This document shows positions 7,131 through 14,431 of a stretch of DNA of 26,586 bases, one piece after another. How positions within the stretch are numbered: position 1 is the first letter of the stretch; every line of letters starts with the position of its first letter. Source of the DNA: a virus. Location: positions 1-26,586 of IMG/VR virus record IMGVR_UViG_3300017991_004456. One strand, 5' to 3'. The notes beneath the pieces are model-generated. The model saw only the letters and a list, made by a program, of their open reading frames with translations. It was not told the DNA's origin and did not search any database. The translations under genes and the position numbers were made by a program.

Positions 7131-7785
7131 TGAATTTTTCCAATATCAAATCTGCCCACTGAAGATGACCTTGGACATTGGCATGACAGTCATCGTAACT
7201 GATAAAAAGATTATTATCCAAAAGAAAATCTAAGATATACAAAGGCGAAGAGTCCGAAATGTCTAGTCCTAGAGTTCCAACTTTGCTGAAATAAAATTGT
7301 ATCGCATTGGGTTGTCGCAGGTACACGCTGTCTATATAGCTCTGTAGATTGGTCTTGCTTTCATACTCGTTGTAATAATTGTTGAACCAAGTATCATAGT
7401 AAGTGATATCACTGTCTTTGGGCGCCAAGTGTTGAAATTTGTCGATGGCATCGGTATCTGATCCTCGACTACGCATAAACATCCTGCCATGATCGTTATA
7501 GGTAAGGCTTTGGGCTATTACTTTGTTTTGATCAGCTTTGCTTTTGTCATGTACAAAGACTTTCCTGCTGAAATGACTCCAGCCGACTACCACACGATCG
7601 TGATTAGACATGGAAACGAGATCTTGTTTCCAACTCTGGTAGATAAAAAAATTGTCTACTGCGGGCCGAGCCCGATTGATCAATTCTAATCCTAATTTTT
7701 GTGCTACTATCTCTGGCCATGACTGAGCATTAGATGGCAAATTATAATCTAAGCTATTGCTGTCACCATAGATCCATAACTTCAT
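7120..7785 (-). CDS. SGNH/GDSL-type hydrolase
   Basis: This 221-aa protein begins with KLWIYGDSNS, whose S9 in GDS is the expected nucleophile of SGNH hydrolases. Near the C-terminus, DDCHANVQGHLQWA gives the DxxH pair (D198, H201) and the following GH..WA that end this family. These enzymes cleave acyl esters, including O-acetyl groups on glycans. There is no signal peptide, so it probably acts in the cytoplasm. The start overlaps the epimerase stop as ATGA. Within a sugar cassette, deacylation of a nucleotide sugar or glycan is plausible but unproven. The gene is distinctly AT-rich. Confidence 0.8.
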   Translation of the reverse strand: MKLWIYGDSNSLDYNLPSNAQSWPEIVAQKLGLELINRARPAVDNFFIYQSWKQDLVSMSNHDRVVVGWSHFSRKVFVHDKSKADQNKVIAQSLTYNDHGRMFMRSRGSDTDAIDKFQHLAPKDSDITYYDTWFNNYYNEYESKTNLQSYIDSVYLRQPNAIQFYFSKVGTLGLDISDSSPLYILDFLLDNNLFISYDDCHANVQGHLQWADLILEKFNAI

Positions 7786-8762
7786 TTACGATACCATTGC
7801 CAGGCATGAGTGATCATTTCGTCTAAGCCATTGATGGCGTGCCACCCCTGAGACTCAATCTGGCCAGCATCTGCCTGCAGTCGAGCAGGATCACCCGGGC
7901 GCCTTGGTCCCACTGTCATTTTGAGACGTTTTTTAGTGATACGTTCTGCAGCATCGATGATTTCTCTATTACTGAATCCTTGATTGATGCCTACATTGTA
8001 AACTCCGTTCACAAAATCTGTGTTAAGAGCTTTTAGGTGTGCTGCAGCCACATCAGCCACATGGACGTAGTCACGAATGCAGGTGCCATCATCGGTGTCA
8101 TAATCATCGCCGTTGAGCACGAAGTCCTTGTCGTCACGGATGCTTTCCAACACGCGAGCTATGATATGAGTAGCATTGTCACGTTGGCCATGCCTGCCTT
8201 CTGGATCGGCTCCGCACACGTTAAAATACCGAAACGCAGCCCAGTTGAGGCCATAGGCTCGACCGTAGCTTTTCAGCATCATCTCCGTCATGAACTTGCT
8301 TTCGCCGTAAGGACTCACGGGCACCGGCAAGTCGGACTCTACACAGGGTACCTGCTGGGGCTCGCCGTACACAGCAGCCGAACTGGAAAAAATGAATCGA
8401 CTTTTGAGGCGTTGTTTGACCACATGGTCTAAAAGAGTCTTGGTCTTGACGTAATTGTTGTGATAGTAACCAGCAGGATCTTTCATGCTGGGCCCTACCA
8501 GGCTGGTACCGCCACAGTGTATGATGGCCAAGGGCTGATGACGAAAGATGGCATCTAGAGAATAGCTGCTGGCATAATCTTCCTGCATGAAGCAGTCAGC
8601 AAATGGTTTGAGATGGTTGGGCAATCGAACTTTGTCGATGCCCAACACCTTGTAGCCGGCCTCTTTGAGTGCGATCATGGTCTGGCCGCCCACAAAGCCA
8701 GCTGCACCTGTGACCGCTACCGAGTTAGACAGCACTTCTTGATCAGATTTGTTCCTTGGCAT
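7782..8762 (-). CDS. galE: UDP-glucose 4-epimerase-like NAD-dependent epimerase
   Basis: This 326-aa extended-SDR enzyme has TGAAGFVGG near residues 18-26 for NAD binding, SSSAAVYGEP (about 126-135) with the catalytic Ser, and PYGESK (Y152, K156) as the catalytic YxxxK. RDYVHVADVA and VYNVGINQGFSN are standard GalE blocks, and the C-terminus has GPRRPGDPA. It interconverts UDP-sugars, classically UDP-glucose and UDP-galactose. It starts one base after the glycosyltransferase stop, and its own stop overlaps the SGNH gene. Epimerase next to a glycosyltransferase suggests donor-sugar supply for that enzyme. A different nucleotide sugar is possible. Confidence 0.88.
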   Translation of the reverse strand: MPRNKSDQEVLSNSVAVTGAAGFVGGQTMIALKEAGYKVLGIDKVRLPNHLKPFADCFMQEDYASSYSLDAIFRHQPLAIIHCGGTSLVGPSMKDPAGYYHNNYVKTKTLLDHVVKQRLKSRFIFSSSAAVYGEPQQVPCVESDLPVPVSPYGESKFMTEMMLKSYGRAYGLNWAAFRYFNVCGADPEGRHGQRDNATHIIARVLESIRDDKDFVLNGDDYDTDDGTCIRDYVHVADVAAAHLKALNTDFVNGVYNVGINQGFSNREIIDAAERITKKRLKMTVGPRRPGDPARLQADAGQIESQGWHAINGLDEMITHAWQWYRK

Positions 8763-8763
8763 G

Positions 8764-9984
8764 TTATTCTTCTACTTTGCGAACATGATATTTGGCAGCA
8801 CTGACATGATCTCGGTAACGACGCCCGTCGCGCAGCCATTCACCACCGCGGCCTTGCATGATGTCCACGATGCGATCTACCGTGCCATCGGTCCATTCTG
8901 ATATCAGGCCTTGATTGTGATGCGCAGACATCAAGAGATTTTCCAACTTGTGGAAAGCATCGTCTATGCTCCAAGGAACATAGAGTCGGTCAGGATCGTC
9001 CGCAAAAGTTTCCGGGAAACTGCGATAAGCAGGATATAAAACATTACAGCCCAGTGCATCTGCTTCGCTCACTGTGTTTGAGACCCAGTCTTGCAAAGCG
9101 CAGTTGAACAGCACACGAGTATCATTCAGCAGGTCGTAATAGGCATTTTTCGTGAGTGCTTGATAGATTTTGAGACGCCCAAATGATTCTAACTGCCGGG
9201 CACGTATAACATAGTCCTGATTGTTGCTACGCAGCTGGTCATTGCCGCAGAATATAGCGAACTCTATGTTTTTATGCCGACCTTGCTGATGATACATCTC
9301 GACGAGATCCATGAAAAAGCCGGGCTGCTTTTCCTGATCGAATCTAGCAGCGAATGCCACTCGCATCTTTCGTTGATCGAAGTGGCGTACATTACCTGCA
9401 CCGCCAATGCGTTCCAGAACTTCTTCTTTGCCGAACGCCAGGCCGGAAATGTTCGAGATTGGGCAGTCCCAACCCGCGATGCGCATGTGTGCTACCATCT
9501 CTTCCGAAGTGGCTAGCACAGCACCGCCAGAATGTTTTACCAGTTCGCAAACCATTTTCTCATAGAGCCCCATCCACTTTGCCATGCCCCACACATGCAC
9601 GAAATCATCCGGGTCGATGCTCTGTGCAAGACAGCGAACAAACACGCGGGGACGCTGATTGACAGGCACTTGATCCATGATATAAGGCAAGCTCTCGATA
9701 CCGGGTTGGAACATGTCCTCAAAATACACAACATCATCACTGTTGACATCTCCTTGTTGCATGAGTCGAACTAGATTCATCATCTGGCTCATGGCAAAGT
9801 AGCTACGTCCGTGTGCATCCAGGACCTGGCCCACAGAGATCTTCTGGCTGTTGTCGAGATTCAAGCCAGGAACATATACCACATCGAGCCCGCGCCGATC
9901 AAACACACGACGGTTCCACTCTGTGAGTTGTAGGGTATATCTGGATTCGTAACTTTCCAGACCCATGTAAAAAAGTTTGCGCAT
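8764..9984 (-). CDS. GT-B (GT4-like) glycosyltransferase
   Basis: This 406-aa protein has two Rossmann-like halves. The second begins with VAFAARFDQEKQPGFFMDLVE (written here as one family block, residues about 209-229), the usual start of the donor-binding domain in GT-B enzymes. NTVSEADALGCNVLYP near residue 310 matches the E(x7)E-type donor region. No membrane segment is present. A TAGGAG site precedes the ATG at 9984, shared with the stop of the upstream 70-aa gene. The epimerase gene follows at once, pointing to a UDP-hexose donor. Targets may be DNA bases, lipopolysaccharide or virion glycans; the sequence does not decide. Confidence 0.78.
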   Translation of the reverse strand: MRKLFYMGLESYESRYTLQLTEWNRRVFDRRGLDVVYVPGLNLDNSQKISVGQVLDAHGRSYFAMSQMMNLVRLMQQGDVNSDDVVYFEDMFQPGIESLPYIMDQVPVNQRPRVFVRCLAQSIDPDDFVHVWGMAKWMGLYEKMVCELVKHSGGAVLATSEEMVAHMRIAGWDCPISNISGLAFGKEEVLERIGGAGNVRHFDQRKMRVAFAARFDQEKQPGFFMDLVEMYHQQGRHKNIEFAIFCGNDQLRSNNQDYVIRARQLESFGRLKIYQALTKNAYYDLLNDTRVLFNCALQDWVSNTVSEADALGCNVLYPAYRSFPETFADDPDRLYVPWSIDDAFHKLENLLMSAHHNQGLISEWTDGTVDRIVDIMQGRGGEWLRDGRRYRDHVSAAKYHVRKVEE

Positions 9985-9992
9985 GGTCGCTC

Positions 9993-10205
9993 CTAGGAGA
10001 ATCTGCGTTGATCAATGGTCCACATGTCCTTGGCGTTTTTGCCTTGCAAGAACTTGTTGAACTGCTGATATGAATAGCTGCGCCAATTGTAAAGATCGCG
10101 TTCATCAAACTTGTAACCATAGTCCCGACAAAAATCATGGTACTGTTCGAGATCTTGTAAAATCGCTACGGCTTTGGGATTGGCGCGCACTTCGGGTCTG
10201 GCCAT
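9993..10205 (-). CDS. Small conserved-looking phage protein (70 aa)
   Basis: I do not recognise a function. The 70-aa product is soluble, rich in Tyr, Asp and Arg, and contains YHDFCRDYGYKFDERDLYNWRS, followed by a QQFNKFLQGKNAKDMW segment; secondary structure looks helical. It has one of the best ribosome binding sites in the window (AAGGAGG before the ATG at 10205). It lies 12 bases after the QueD-like gene and eight before the glycosyltransferase. I have an impression that similar small proteins occur in T4-like cyanophages, but I cannot verify it here. Confidence 0.7.
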   Translation of the reverse strand: MARPEVRANPKAVAILQDLEQYHDFCRDYGYKFDERDLYNWRSYSYQQFNKFLQGKNAKDMWTIDQRRFS

Positions 10206-10217
10206 ATTTCCTCCTTG

Positions 10218-10664
10218 TTAGACTTTGATTTGTTGAGGGTGATGTGTTTCGTAGCGGATCATGCAGCCATTTTCGCCGTCTTCGGAGACTTCGATCCAGA
10301 CAGCGCGATCAGGATAACGACCTGCTATCTGTATATATAGGTCATCGGCCATCATCTCACAACTTTTGTAGTCGAGCTTTAGAACTGAGTCCGAATTATT
10401 ATACAGGCTTTCACACCACCGCTTGAACTGGATGAACTCGATGTCCCTATCATTGTGGAGCACATCGATCCACACCCGGAAATGGAAGATATGGCGATGA
10501 GGATTAGCAAGGAACGAAACATCATATTCATCTCCGGTGGCGAGTGCAGGATCTGTGGCTGCTGCCGGATATTTATGGATGCCTTCCTTGCGGAACGTGA
10601 TCCAGATCTTGCGATCTGCTCGTGTCATGATACGGTCTGCTGTTTCTCGTTGTTGTTGGTTCAT
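10218..10664 (-). CDS. T-fold protein resembling 6-pyruvoyl-tetrahydropterin/QueD synthases
   Basis: The 148-aa product looks like a second, divergent QueD-type T-fold protein. FLANPHRHIFHFRV resembles the HxH zinc strand, DRDIEF the following conserved Asp-Phe region, and LDYKSCEMMADDLYIQI the T(a)E helix. VSEDGENG takes the place of the catalytic Glu strand. The catalytic Cys upstream of HxH is not obvious. The start at 10664 is chosen because it overlaps the stop of the 57-aa gene as ATGA and has AAAGGA upstream; a longer frame from 10703 exists but lacks this. It may have a pterin or deazaguanine role, but catalytic activity is uncertain. Confidence 0.6.
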   Translation of the reverse strand: MNQQQRETADRIMTRADRKIWITFRKEGIHKYPAAATDPALATGDEYDVSFLANPHRHIFHFRVWIDVLHNDRDIEFIQFKRWCESLYNNSDSVLKLDYKSCEMMADDLYIQIAGRYPDRAVWIEVSEDGENGCMIRYETHHPQQIKV

Positions 10665-10834
10665 TTCGATGAGTCCTTTTGTTGAATCGCACTTTTTCCG
10701 CATGTGTCTGGATACAGGATCTCGTTACAGACGTTTGAAACTCCATAATGCGAATCTTTGACAGCATACAACGGCACAAATATTATCGCCAATGCCAACA
10801 AAAGTAATGTCCATACTGTAATAGTGGTTTTCAT
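10661..10834 (-). CDS. 57-aa membrane microprotein
   Basis: This short gene encodes 57 residues: a charged MKTT start, a single hydrophobic helix at about 8-24 (WTLLLLALAIIFVPLY), and a tail with two Cys (C36 and C45). It may be a single-pass inner membrane protein or an uncleaved signal anchor, with the Cys possibly outside the cytoplasm. Its ATG overlaps the stop of the upstream 101-aa gene (ATGA), and its TGA overlaps the start of the QueD-like gene (ATGA). This double coupling and a GAGG site are strong evidence that it is translated. No family is recognised. Confidence 0.72.
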   Translation of the reverse strand: MKTTITVWTLLLLALAIIFVPLYAVKDSHYGVSNVCNEILYPDTCGKSAIQQKDSSK

Positions 10835-11136
10835 GTCTGCCTCATTGATTCCATGGTTATGATCTTGCCCAGTTCGGTATTGAAGTCCTGCTCGTCCGTG
10901 ATGATGTAGTGCCGGCTGTCTGTACGATCGGTGCGGCGATCATAGGTCCTGAAGCTGACCACACTGCCGCCGATCATTTTCTTGATTGAGATGCGCAAGC
11001 CATCTTCCCAGCCTGTTTCCTCGAGTTCTACGGAGTGTGATTTGGCAGAGGCTGACACTGTTACGAGCTCAATCTCATCACGATTTTCCCAGGCCCAGCG
11101 CCACTTGCGGGCGAACCATCGATCAAACCATTTCAT
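10831..11136 (-). CDS. Hypothetical protein (101 aa)
   Basis: I do not recognise this 101-aa protein. The N-terminus, MKWFDRWFARKWRWAWENRD, is rich in Trp and Arg and could be an amphipathic, membrane-contacting helix. The rest is predicted to be beta-rich (VELEETGWEDGLRISI, SVVSFRTYDRRTDRTDSRHYII) and ends in a helix. The ATG at 11136 follows the previous stop by 11 bases without a strong ribosome binding site. It overlaps the 57-aa membrane gene by four bases, so the two are coupled and may act together at the membrane. Confidence 0.65.
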   Translation of the reverse strand: MKWFDRWFARKWRWAWENRDEIELVTVSASAKSHSVELEETGWEDGLRISIKKMIGGSVVSFRTYDRRTDRTDSRHYIITDEQDFNTELGKIITMESMRQT

Positions 11137-11147
11137 GAGATTTATAC

Positions 11148-11417
11148 CTAGATAGTTTCTTCTTGGAACAAAGCATGATAATTTACTTTGTAGCCTGTAT
11201 CGGTAGTATCAATGACTTCAACGATGGCCCCGCCCCATCGCAACATGAATACCACTACTTCCTGGCGATCATTGAACCATAGGTCAAATGTGCCTTTGTC
11301 ACGCTGATAGTTGCTGACCAATCTCCAAGTGTCGGCACAGAGATTGTGCTGGCACCATTCCATGACCTCAGCCCGGTCACTGTTGTCCAGGCCTGTGTGT
11401 ACCACATATTGTCTCAT
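11148..11417 (-). CDS. Hypothetical protein (89 aa)
   Basis: The 89-aa product has no family I recognise. It is soluble, begins MRQYVVHTGLDNSD, and alternates short strands and helices (VMEWCQHNLC, WRLVSNYQRDKGTFDLWF, VVFMLRWGGAIVEV), a small alpha/beta fold. The ATG at 11417 overlaps the stop of the 174-aa gene as ATGA. It belongs to the block of small proteins between the TGT-like enzyme and the QueD-like gene; conserved placement could be tested in relatives. Confidence 0.65.
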   Translation of the reverse strand: MRQYVVHTGLDNSDRAEVMEWCQHNLCADTWRLVSNYQRDKGTFDLWFNDRQEVVVFMLRWGGAIVEVIDTTDTGYKVNYHALFQEETI

Positions 11418-11938
11418 AGCGTATGATCCTTTTCGTATTGGCTCCAGTCTGTGAATCGATCACGTGACCGCAGATCATGCAACTGATGAACCCATACACC
11501 CGGGTTGGTAGCTGCAAAATCTCGATCATCAATTTTGATGCAGGTATTGTAATTCCACAGTTTTGCGTAAGGCACAGGTACTTTGATGATGGGGATGAAT
11601 CTGTCAAATTCACACAGACCACCTTCGTGGAATTCTTCTACGTACTGCATGGGGATGTCCAAACTGCAAAAAAAGCCCCGCGTGAGATAGGGCATGATCA
11701 TGTTTTCCCACACAGTGATTTCTGCTGCACCTCGCGGATGATAACTGTCATTGGCGCCAAAAAAGATATGGCGTATGTTTTTGGGAGCAAGTCGCAGATT
11801 CACATCCTGCAAGGCATTATCAATCTCTTCGATGCTGTGATATCCTACCACGAACAAAGTATCCATGCCATGGGCGGGAGTGTGCTCGATCTCACGGCCT
11901 GAAAAAAAAGCCACTTGCGCATGTCCGGGTCTATCCAT
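11414..11938 (-). CDS. Conserved-looking phage protein of unknown function (174 aa)
   Basis: This 174-aa protein begins MDRPGHAQVAFFSGREIEHTP and continues with alternating strand/helix segments: TLFVVGYHS, IRHIFFGANDSYHP, FFCSLDIPMQYVEEF, FIPIIKVPVPY. It ends with a Tyr/Asn/Asp-rich NYNTCIKIDDRDFAATNPGVW stretch. The regular beta-alpha pattern suggests a Rossmann-like or partial TIM-barrel fold. I see no CxxxCxxC radical-SAM motif, so it is not a normal QueE. Its start lies within the last codons of the DUF465-like gene. Position next to the TGT-like gene raises the possibility of a role in the same pathway, but this is only context. Confidence 0.7.
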   Translation of the reverse strand: MDRPGHAQVAFFSGREIEHTPAHGMDTLFVVGYHSIEEIDNALQDVNLRLAPKNIRHIFFGANDSYHPRGAAEITVWENMIMPYLTRGFFCSLDIPMQYVEEFHEGGLCEFDRFIPIIKVPVPYAKLWNYNTCIKIDDRDFAATNPGVWVHQLHDLRSRDRFTDWSQYEKDHTL

Positions 11939-12107
11939 TTTCTTTACGCCTCTTTAGGTCTTCGATCTGATCTAGCAGTTGCAGTTTTTGCTTTTTGAGA
12001 TCAGTGAGTTGTACATCATCAAATTTTCCGGTTTTTTCCAAACCATCTATGCGTTTGTTGATAGCTGCATGTGCTTCTTTTAGATGTCGCAATCGGTTTT
12101 CAAACAT
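11931..12107 (-). CDS. DUF465/SlyX-like short coiled-coil protein (58 aa)
   Basis: The 58-aa product is almost entirely helical: it begins with RLRHLKEAHAAINKRIDGLE, then a central KTGKFDDVQLTDLKKQKLQL and a charged tail. The turn LEKTGKFDD followed by LKKQKL is the typical pattern of DUF465 (YdcH-like) proteins, about 60-75 aa with unknown function. Its ATG at 12107 shares bases with the TGT-like gene's stop (TGATG), and its own end overlaps the next start by eight bases. Its role in a phage is unknown. Confidence 0.75.
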   Translation of the reverse strand: MFENRLRHLKEAHAAINKRIDGLEKTGKFDDVQLTDLKKQKLQLLDQIEDLKRRKENG

Positions 12108-13642
12108 CACACACTGTCCTCCAAATCTATGAGTTTTTGTATATCCAGATCTTCGGGATCAACTTCTTCAGCGCCGTTGGGGAAAAGATGGTCATACATA
12201 CTGTAGGCGTTGACCGCACGTTTACCAGTGAATCCTCGGGTGCCTATGATCCTTTCCCATATACTAGCATGATCGTCGATGATGGCCAAACTTTTTGAAC
12301 GATCTCGCGCTGCAAAGACTCGATTGATCACCCGCCGGGCATCAAAAATTGGATCCAATGGGTGCACCATCATGTCTGGTGCACAACCTTGATCATACAG
12401 TCGATTGGCCCGCTGCACCGCTTCGATGTGCATCCACACATTATGACCCATTAACAAAGCATAGCTAAATGAATCCCAAGATGTTTTTCCTTCTTTGCCC
12501 ACTTTGTTTTTGTCACCAGGGCGATATACACACACGTCGCTTATCAACAGTCGGCTTGACACTGGTGAATCTTCAAAAGTTTTGTGGATACCATCTTGTG
12601 TGACTGCCGTGGCAAAGGATCGACGGTCAGTGGCATACCGTTTGTTGTCGGCGGTGGGCCCCATGCGATAGCTCCATTTTTGTCTTGGATCGCACACTAT
12701 TTCATGATACAGTTGACCATTGGCAATGGCCAAGAATGGAGAGGCACAATCAAATGATATTGTAAATCTGGGATTGTGATATTCACGCACAGCTCGCTGG
12801 ATGTCTGTGAGCAACACCGCCCACTCCAGTTTAGACGTGCCCAGAAAGTGCATCCAATCATGCAGTCCGGGTTGCAATAGTCCGTCGTGTATGAGGTGCA
12901 CCAGGCGCTTCAAGACCAGGTGCACATCACACATGTTCTGTCCACCCATGGCCCATCCTTCGAAAGGGCGTTGATACTTGCCGGGATCAGCATAATCTCG
13001 CATGAGTTCGTACCAGTGATCGGCTTCTTTGTGATTGCCGCCCTGCAATACATTCAGATGCCGAGTTGATCCGGTACGATTGTTGATCCAAAAGTCGTTG
13101 TTGATCTTGGTGGCCGTGACTGCATCCTCATAGCTGGAGATCCCGGCCTGTGCAGCCCATTCAGGATTACGATAGGTCCAGGTCGGAATGTCCATGGTCA
13201 TACCATAATCAGAGATGGCACATTGCCATTCCAAGACTTCTTGTCGTTTCTTTGCCGAGGCACGATCTTGTGGATCGGCCCAGCGGCCAGGCCACACGCC
13301 CTTGGCTATCTGGAAACCTCCGGAATCGCACAGCAAAAAACTGCTGGGGTCACGCACTCTCACCATGTCTTCTTTGGGCACATGTTTGGACACATCGAGA
13401 TTGGCATGCCCAGCCGAGTAAAGGCTCCAACGGTAGGGAAACAGGCTCTTGCCAGGATTCAACCAGTTCAGCTGTTCCATGTCCGGTATGCCAACTGGCA
13501 TGCGTGACAGCGGCACGAACTGCTCGTGTCTTTGCTTGCCTATGTATGTGGAATAGAAACTCGAGATGGCTGGCAAAAATATAGCATAATCATTCTGGGC
13601 AGCAGTCAGGTCGTGCTGACCGGGGTTGAGTGATTCGGCCAA
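12107..13642 (-). CDS. dpdA: TGT-like DNA 7-deazaguanine transglycosylase (DpdA-type)
   Basis: This 511-aa protein shares key tRNA-guanine transglycosylase motifs. LLCDSGGFQ (about residues 103-111) is the substrate-base pocket, DIPTW (D151) follows, VLQGGN is at about 198, GWAMGGQ is at 229-235, and FDCASPF (D298) corresponds to the FDCxxP nucleophile segment. The C-terminal CxCxxC-His zinc site of bacterial Tgt is not visible. DpdA enzymes are diverged Tgt homologues that exchange guanine in DNA for a 7-deazaguanine, protecting phages from restriction. FolE and two QueD-like genes here support that reading. It starts with TTG at 13642, three bases after the clamp stop; the site is weak and a later start is possible. 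Confidence 0.8.
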   Translation of the reverse strand: MAESLNPGQHDLTAAQNDYAIFLPAISSFYSTYIGKQRHEQFVPLSRMPVGIPDMEQLNWLNPGKSLFPYRWSLYSAGHANLDVSKHVPKEDMVRVRDPSSFLLCDSGGFQIAKGVWPGRWADPQDRASAKKRQEVLEWQCAISDYGMTMDIPTWTYRNPEWAAQAGISSYEDAVTATKINNDFWINNRTGSTRHLNVLQGGNHKEADHWYELMRDYADPGKYQRPFEGWAMGGQNMCDVHLVLKRLVHLIHDGLLQPGLHDWMHFLGTSKLEWAVLLTDIQRAVREYHNPRFTISFDCASPFLAIANGQLYHEIVCDPRQKWSYRMGPTADNKRYATDRRSFATAVTQDGIHKTFEDSPVSSRLLISDVCVYRPGDKNKVGKEGKTSWDSFSYALLMGHNVWMHIEAVQRANRLYDQGCAPDMMVHPLDPIFDARRVINRVFAARDRSKSLAIIDDHASIWERIIGTRGFTGKRAVNAYSMYDHLFPNGAEEVDPEDLDIQKLIDLEDSV

Positions 13643-13644
13643 GA

Positions 13645-14376
13645 TTATTTGCTCTGCGCCGGCAATAGATAACGATAGGTAGCGATACCCGAGTCAACCG
13701 TGATCTCCATGGCCCCTTCGTCGCTGATGCGCATGACTTTGTCGCCGCTCAAAGCCAGGATAGAAATCACTTTTTGCACCGGCCAGGACCAGGTCTGCTG
13801 CAGAGATCCCTCTACACCGGGCTGGAACACAAATTCTCCAGCATGTGTGCTGTGATCACCAAACATGAATTTGAGATCTTTGTTGACCACCGTGACACGG
13901 AAATTTGATTCTTCCGCATTGGCCTGCGCCTGCATGCGGAGACGCTGTATACCGGCCACGGTGGGAGCGAATTCGATGTTCCATTTGACGCCACGGAACT
14001 TGGCAGTCTTGAGTTTTTCTGTTATGATCTCGGATGTCATGAAACGATAATCATTGGTAAAGTCACCCACAGCGTTTTTGAAATGCAGTCCTACTGGTAT
14101 GATGTCACCATTTCGATCTTGGCGTCGCACAGTGATCTCAGCATCCTCACGATATTCTTGCAGATTCAGCAAGATCTTGAGCTTGGCGAGATTGGGCATG
14201 CCAAACAAACCCATAAAGTCTGCAATGGCCCCGCTGAATTCACCCTGGAGTACCACGCTTTTGTCTTCGGCAATGCTGTCAATGGTTGTTGCCTTGTCGG
14301 TTCCCGTGATCTTGATGGTATCGATGCACCCAAGATCGAATGTGTGTTCTACTAAGTCAAGCAAATGGTCTCGCAT
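13645..14376 (-). CDS. 45: Sliding clamp, T4 gp45-like
   Basis: The 243-aa protein resembles T4 gp45, the trimeric clamp that tethers the polymerase. The pattern of paired strand-rich domains, the internal FTNDYRFMTSEIITEKL, and a C-terminal GIATYRYLLPAQ fit this family, as does the length (T4 gp45 is 228 aa). I start it at ATG 14376 because AAAGGAA lies seven bases upstream; the frame extends to a TTG at 14391, but that overlaps the ribosome binding site. In T4, gp45 also activates late transcription, consistent with the late promoter box found at 25971-25978. It has its own promoter, downstream of the methyltransferase-like gene. Confidence 0.85.
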   Translation of the reverse strand: MRDHLLDLVEHTFDLGCIDTIKITGTDKATTIDSIAEDKSVVLQGEFSGAIADFMGLFGMPNLAKLKILLNLQEYREDAEITVRRQDRNGDIIPVGLHFKNAVGDFTNDYRFMTSEIITEKLKTAKFRGVKWNIEFAPTVAGIQRLRMQAQANAEESNFRVTVVNKDLKFMFGDHSTHAGEFVFQPGVEGSLQQTWSWPVQKVISILALSGDKVMRISDEGAMEITVDSGIATYRYLLPAQSK

Positions 14377-14401
14377 GTGAATTCCTTTCAAAGAATGTGT
14401 T

Positions 14402-14431
14402 ATGATATATTAGTCACCAATGTTTTGTCAA
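14402..14431 (-). promoter_or_regulatory. Sigma70-like promoter of the clamp/dpdA unit
   Basis: A perfect TTGACA (14431-14426) and TATCAT (14407-14402, five of six positions) are 18 bases apart on the minus strand. The -35 begins directly after the stop codon of the methyltransferase-like gene. The predicted start site near 14395 gives a very short leader before the ATG at 14376 and would drive the clamp, the TGT-like gene and the following small genes. Confidence 0.68.

Noticed and set aside
11139-11146. TATAAATC on the minus strand, similar to a T4 late promoter box
   Set aside because: It lies only two bases before the start codon of the 101-aa gene, too close for a promoter that starts transcription downstream of the box, and it differs at one base.
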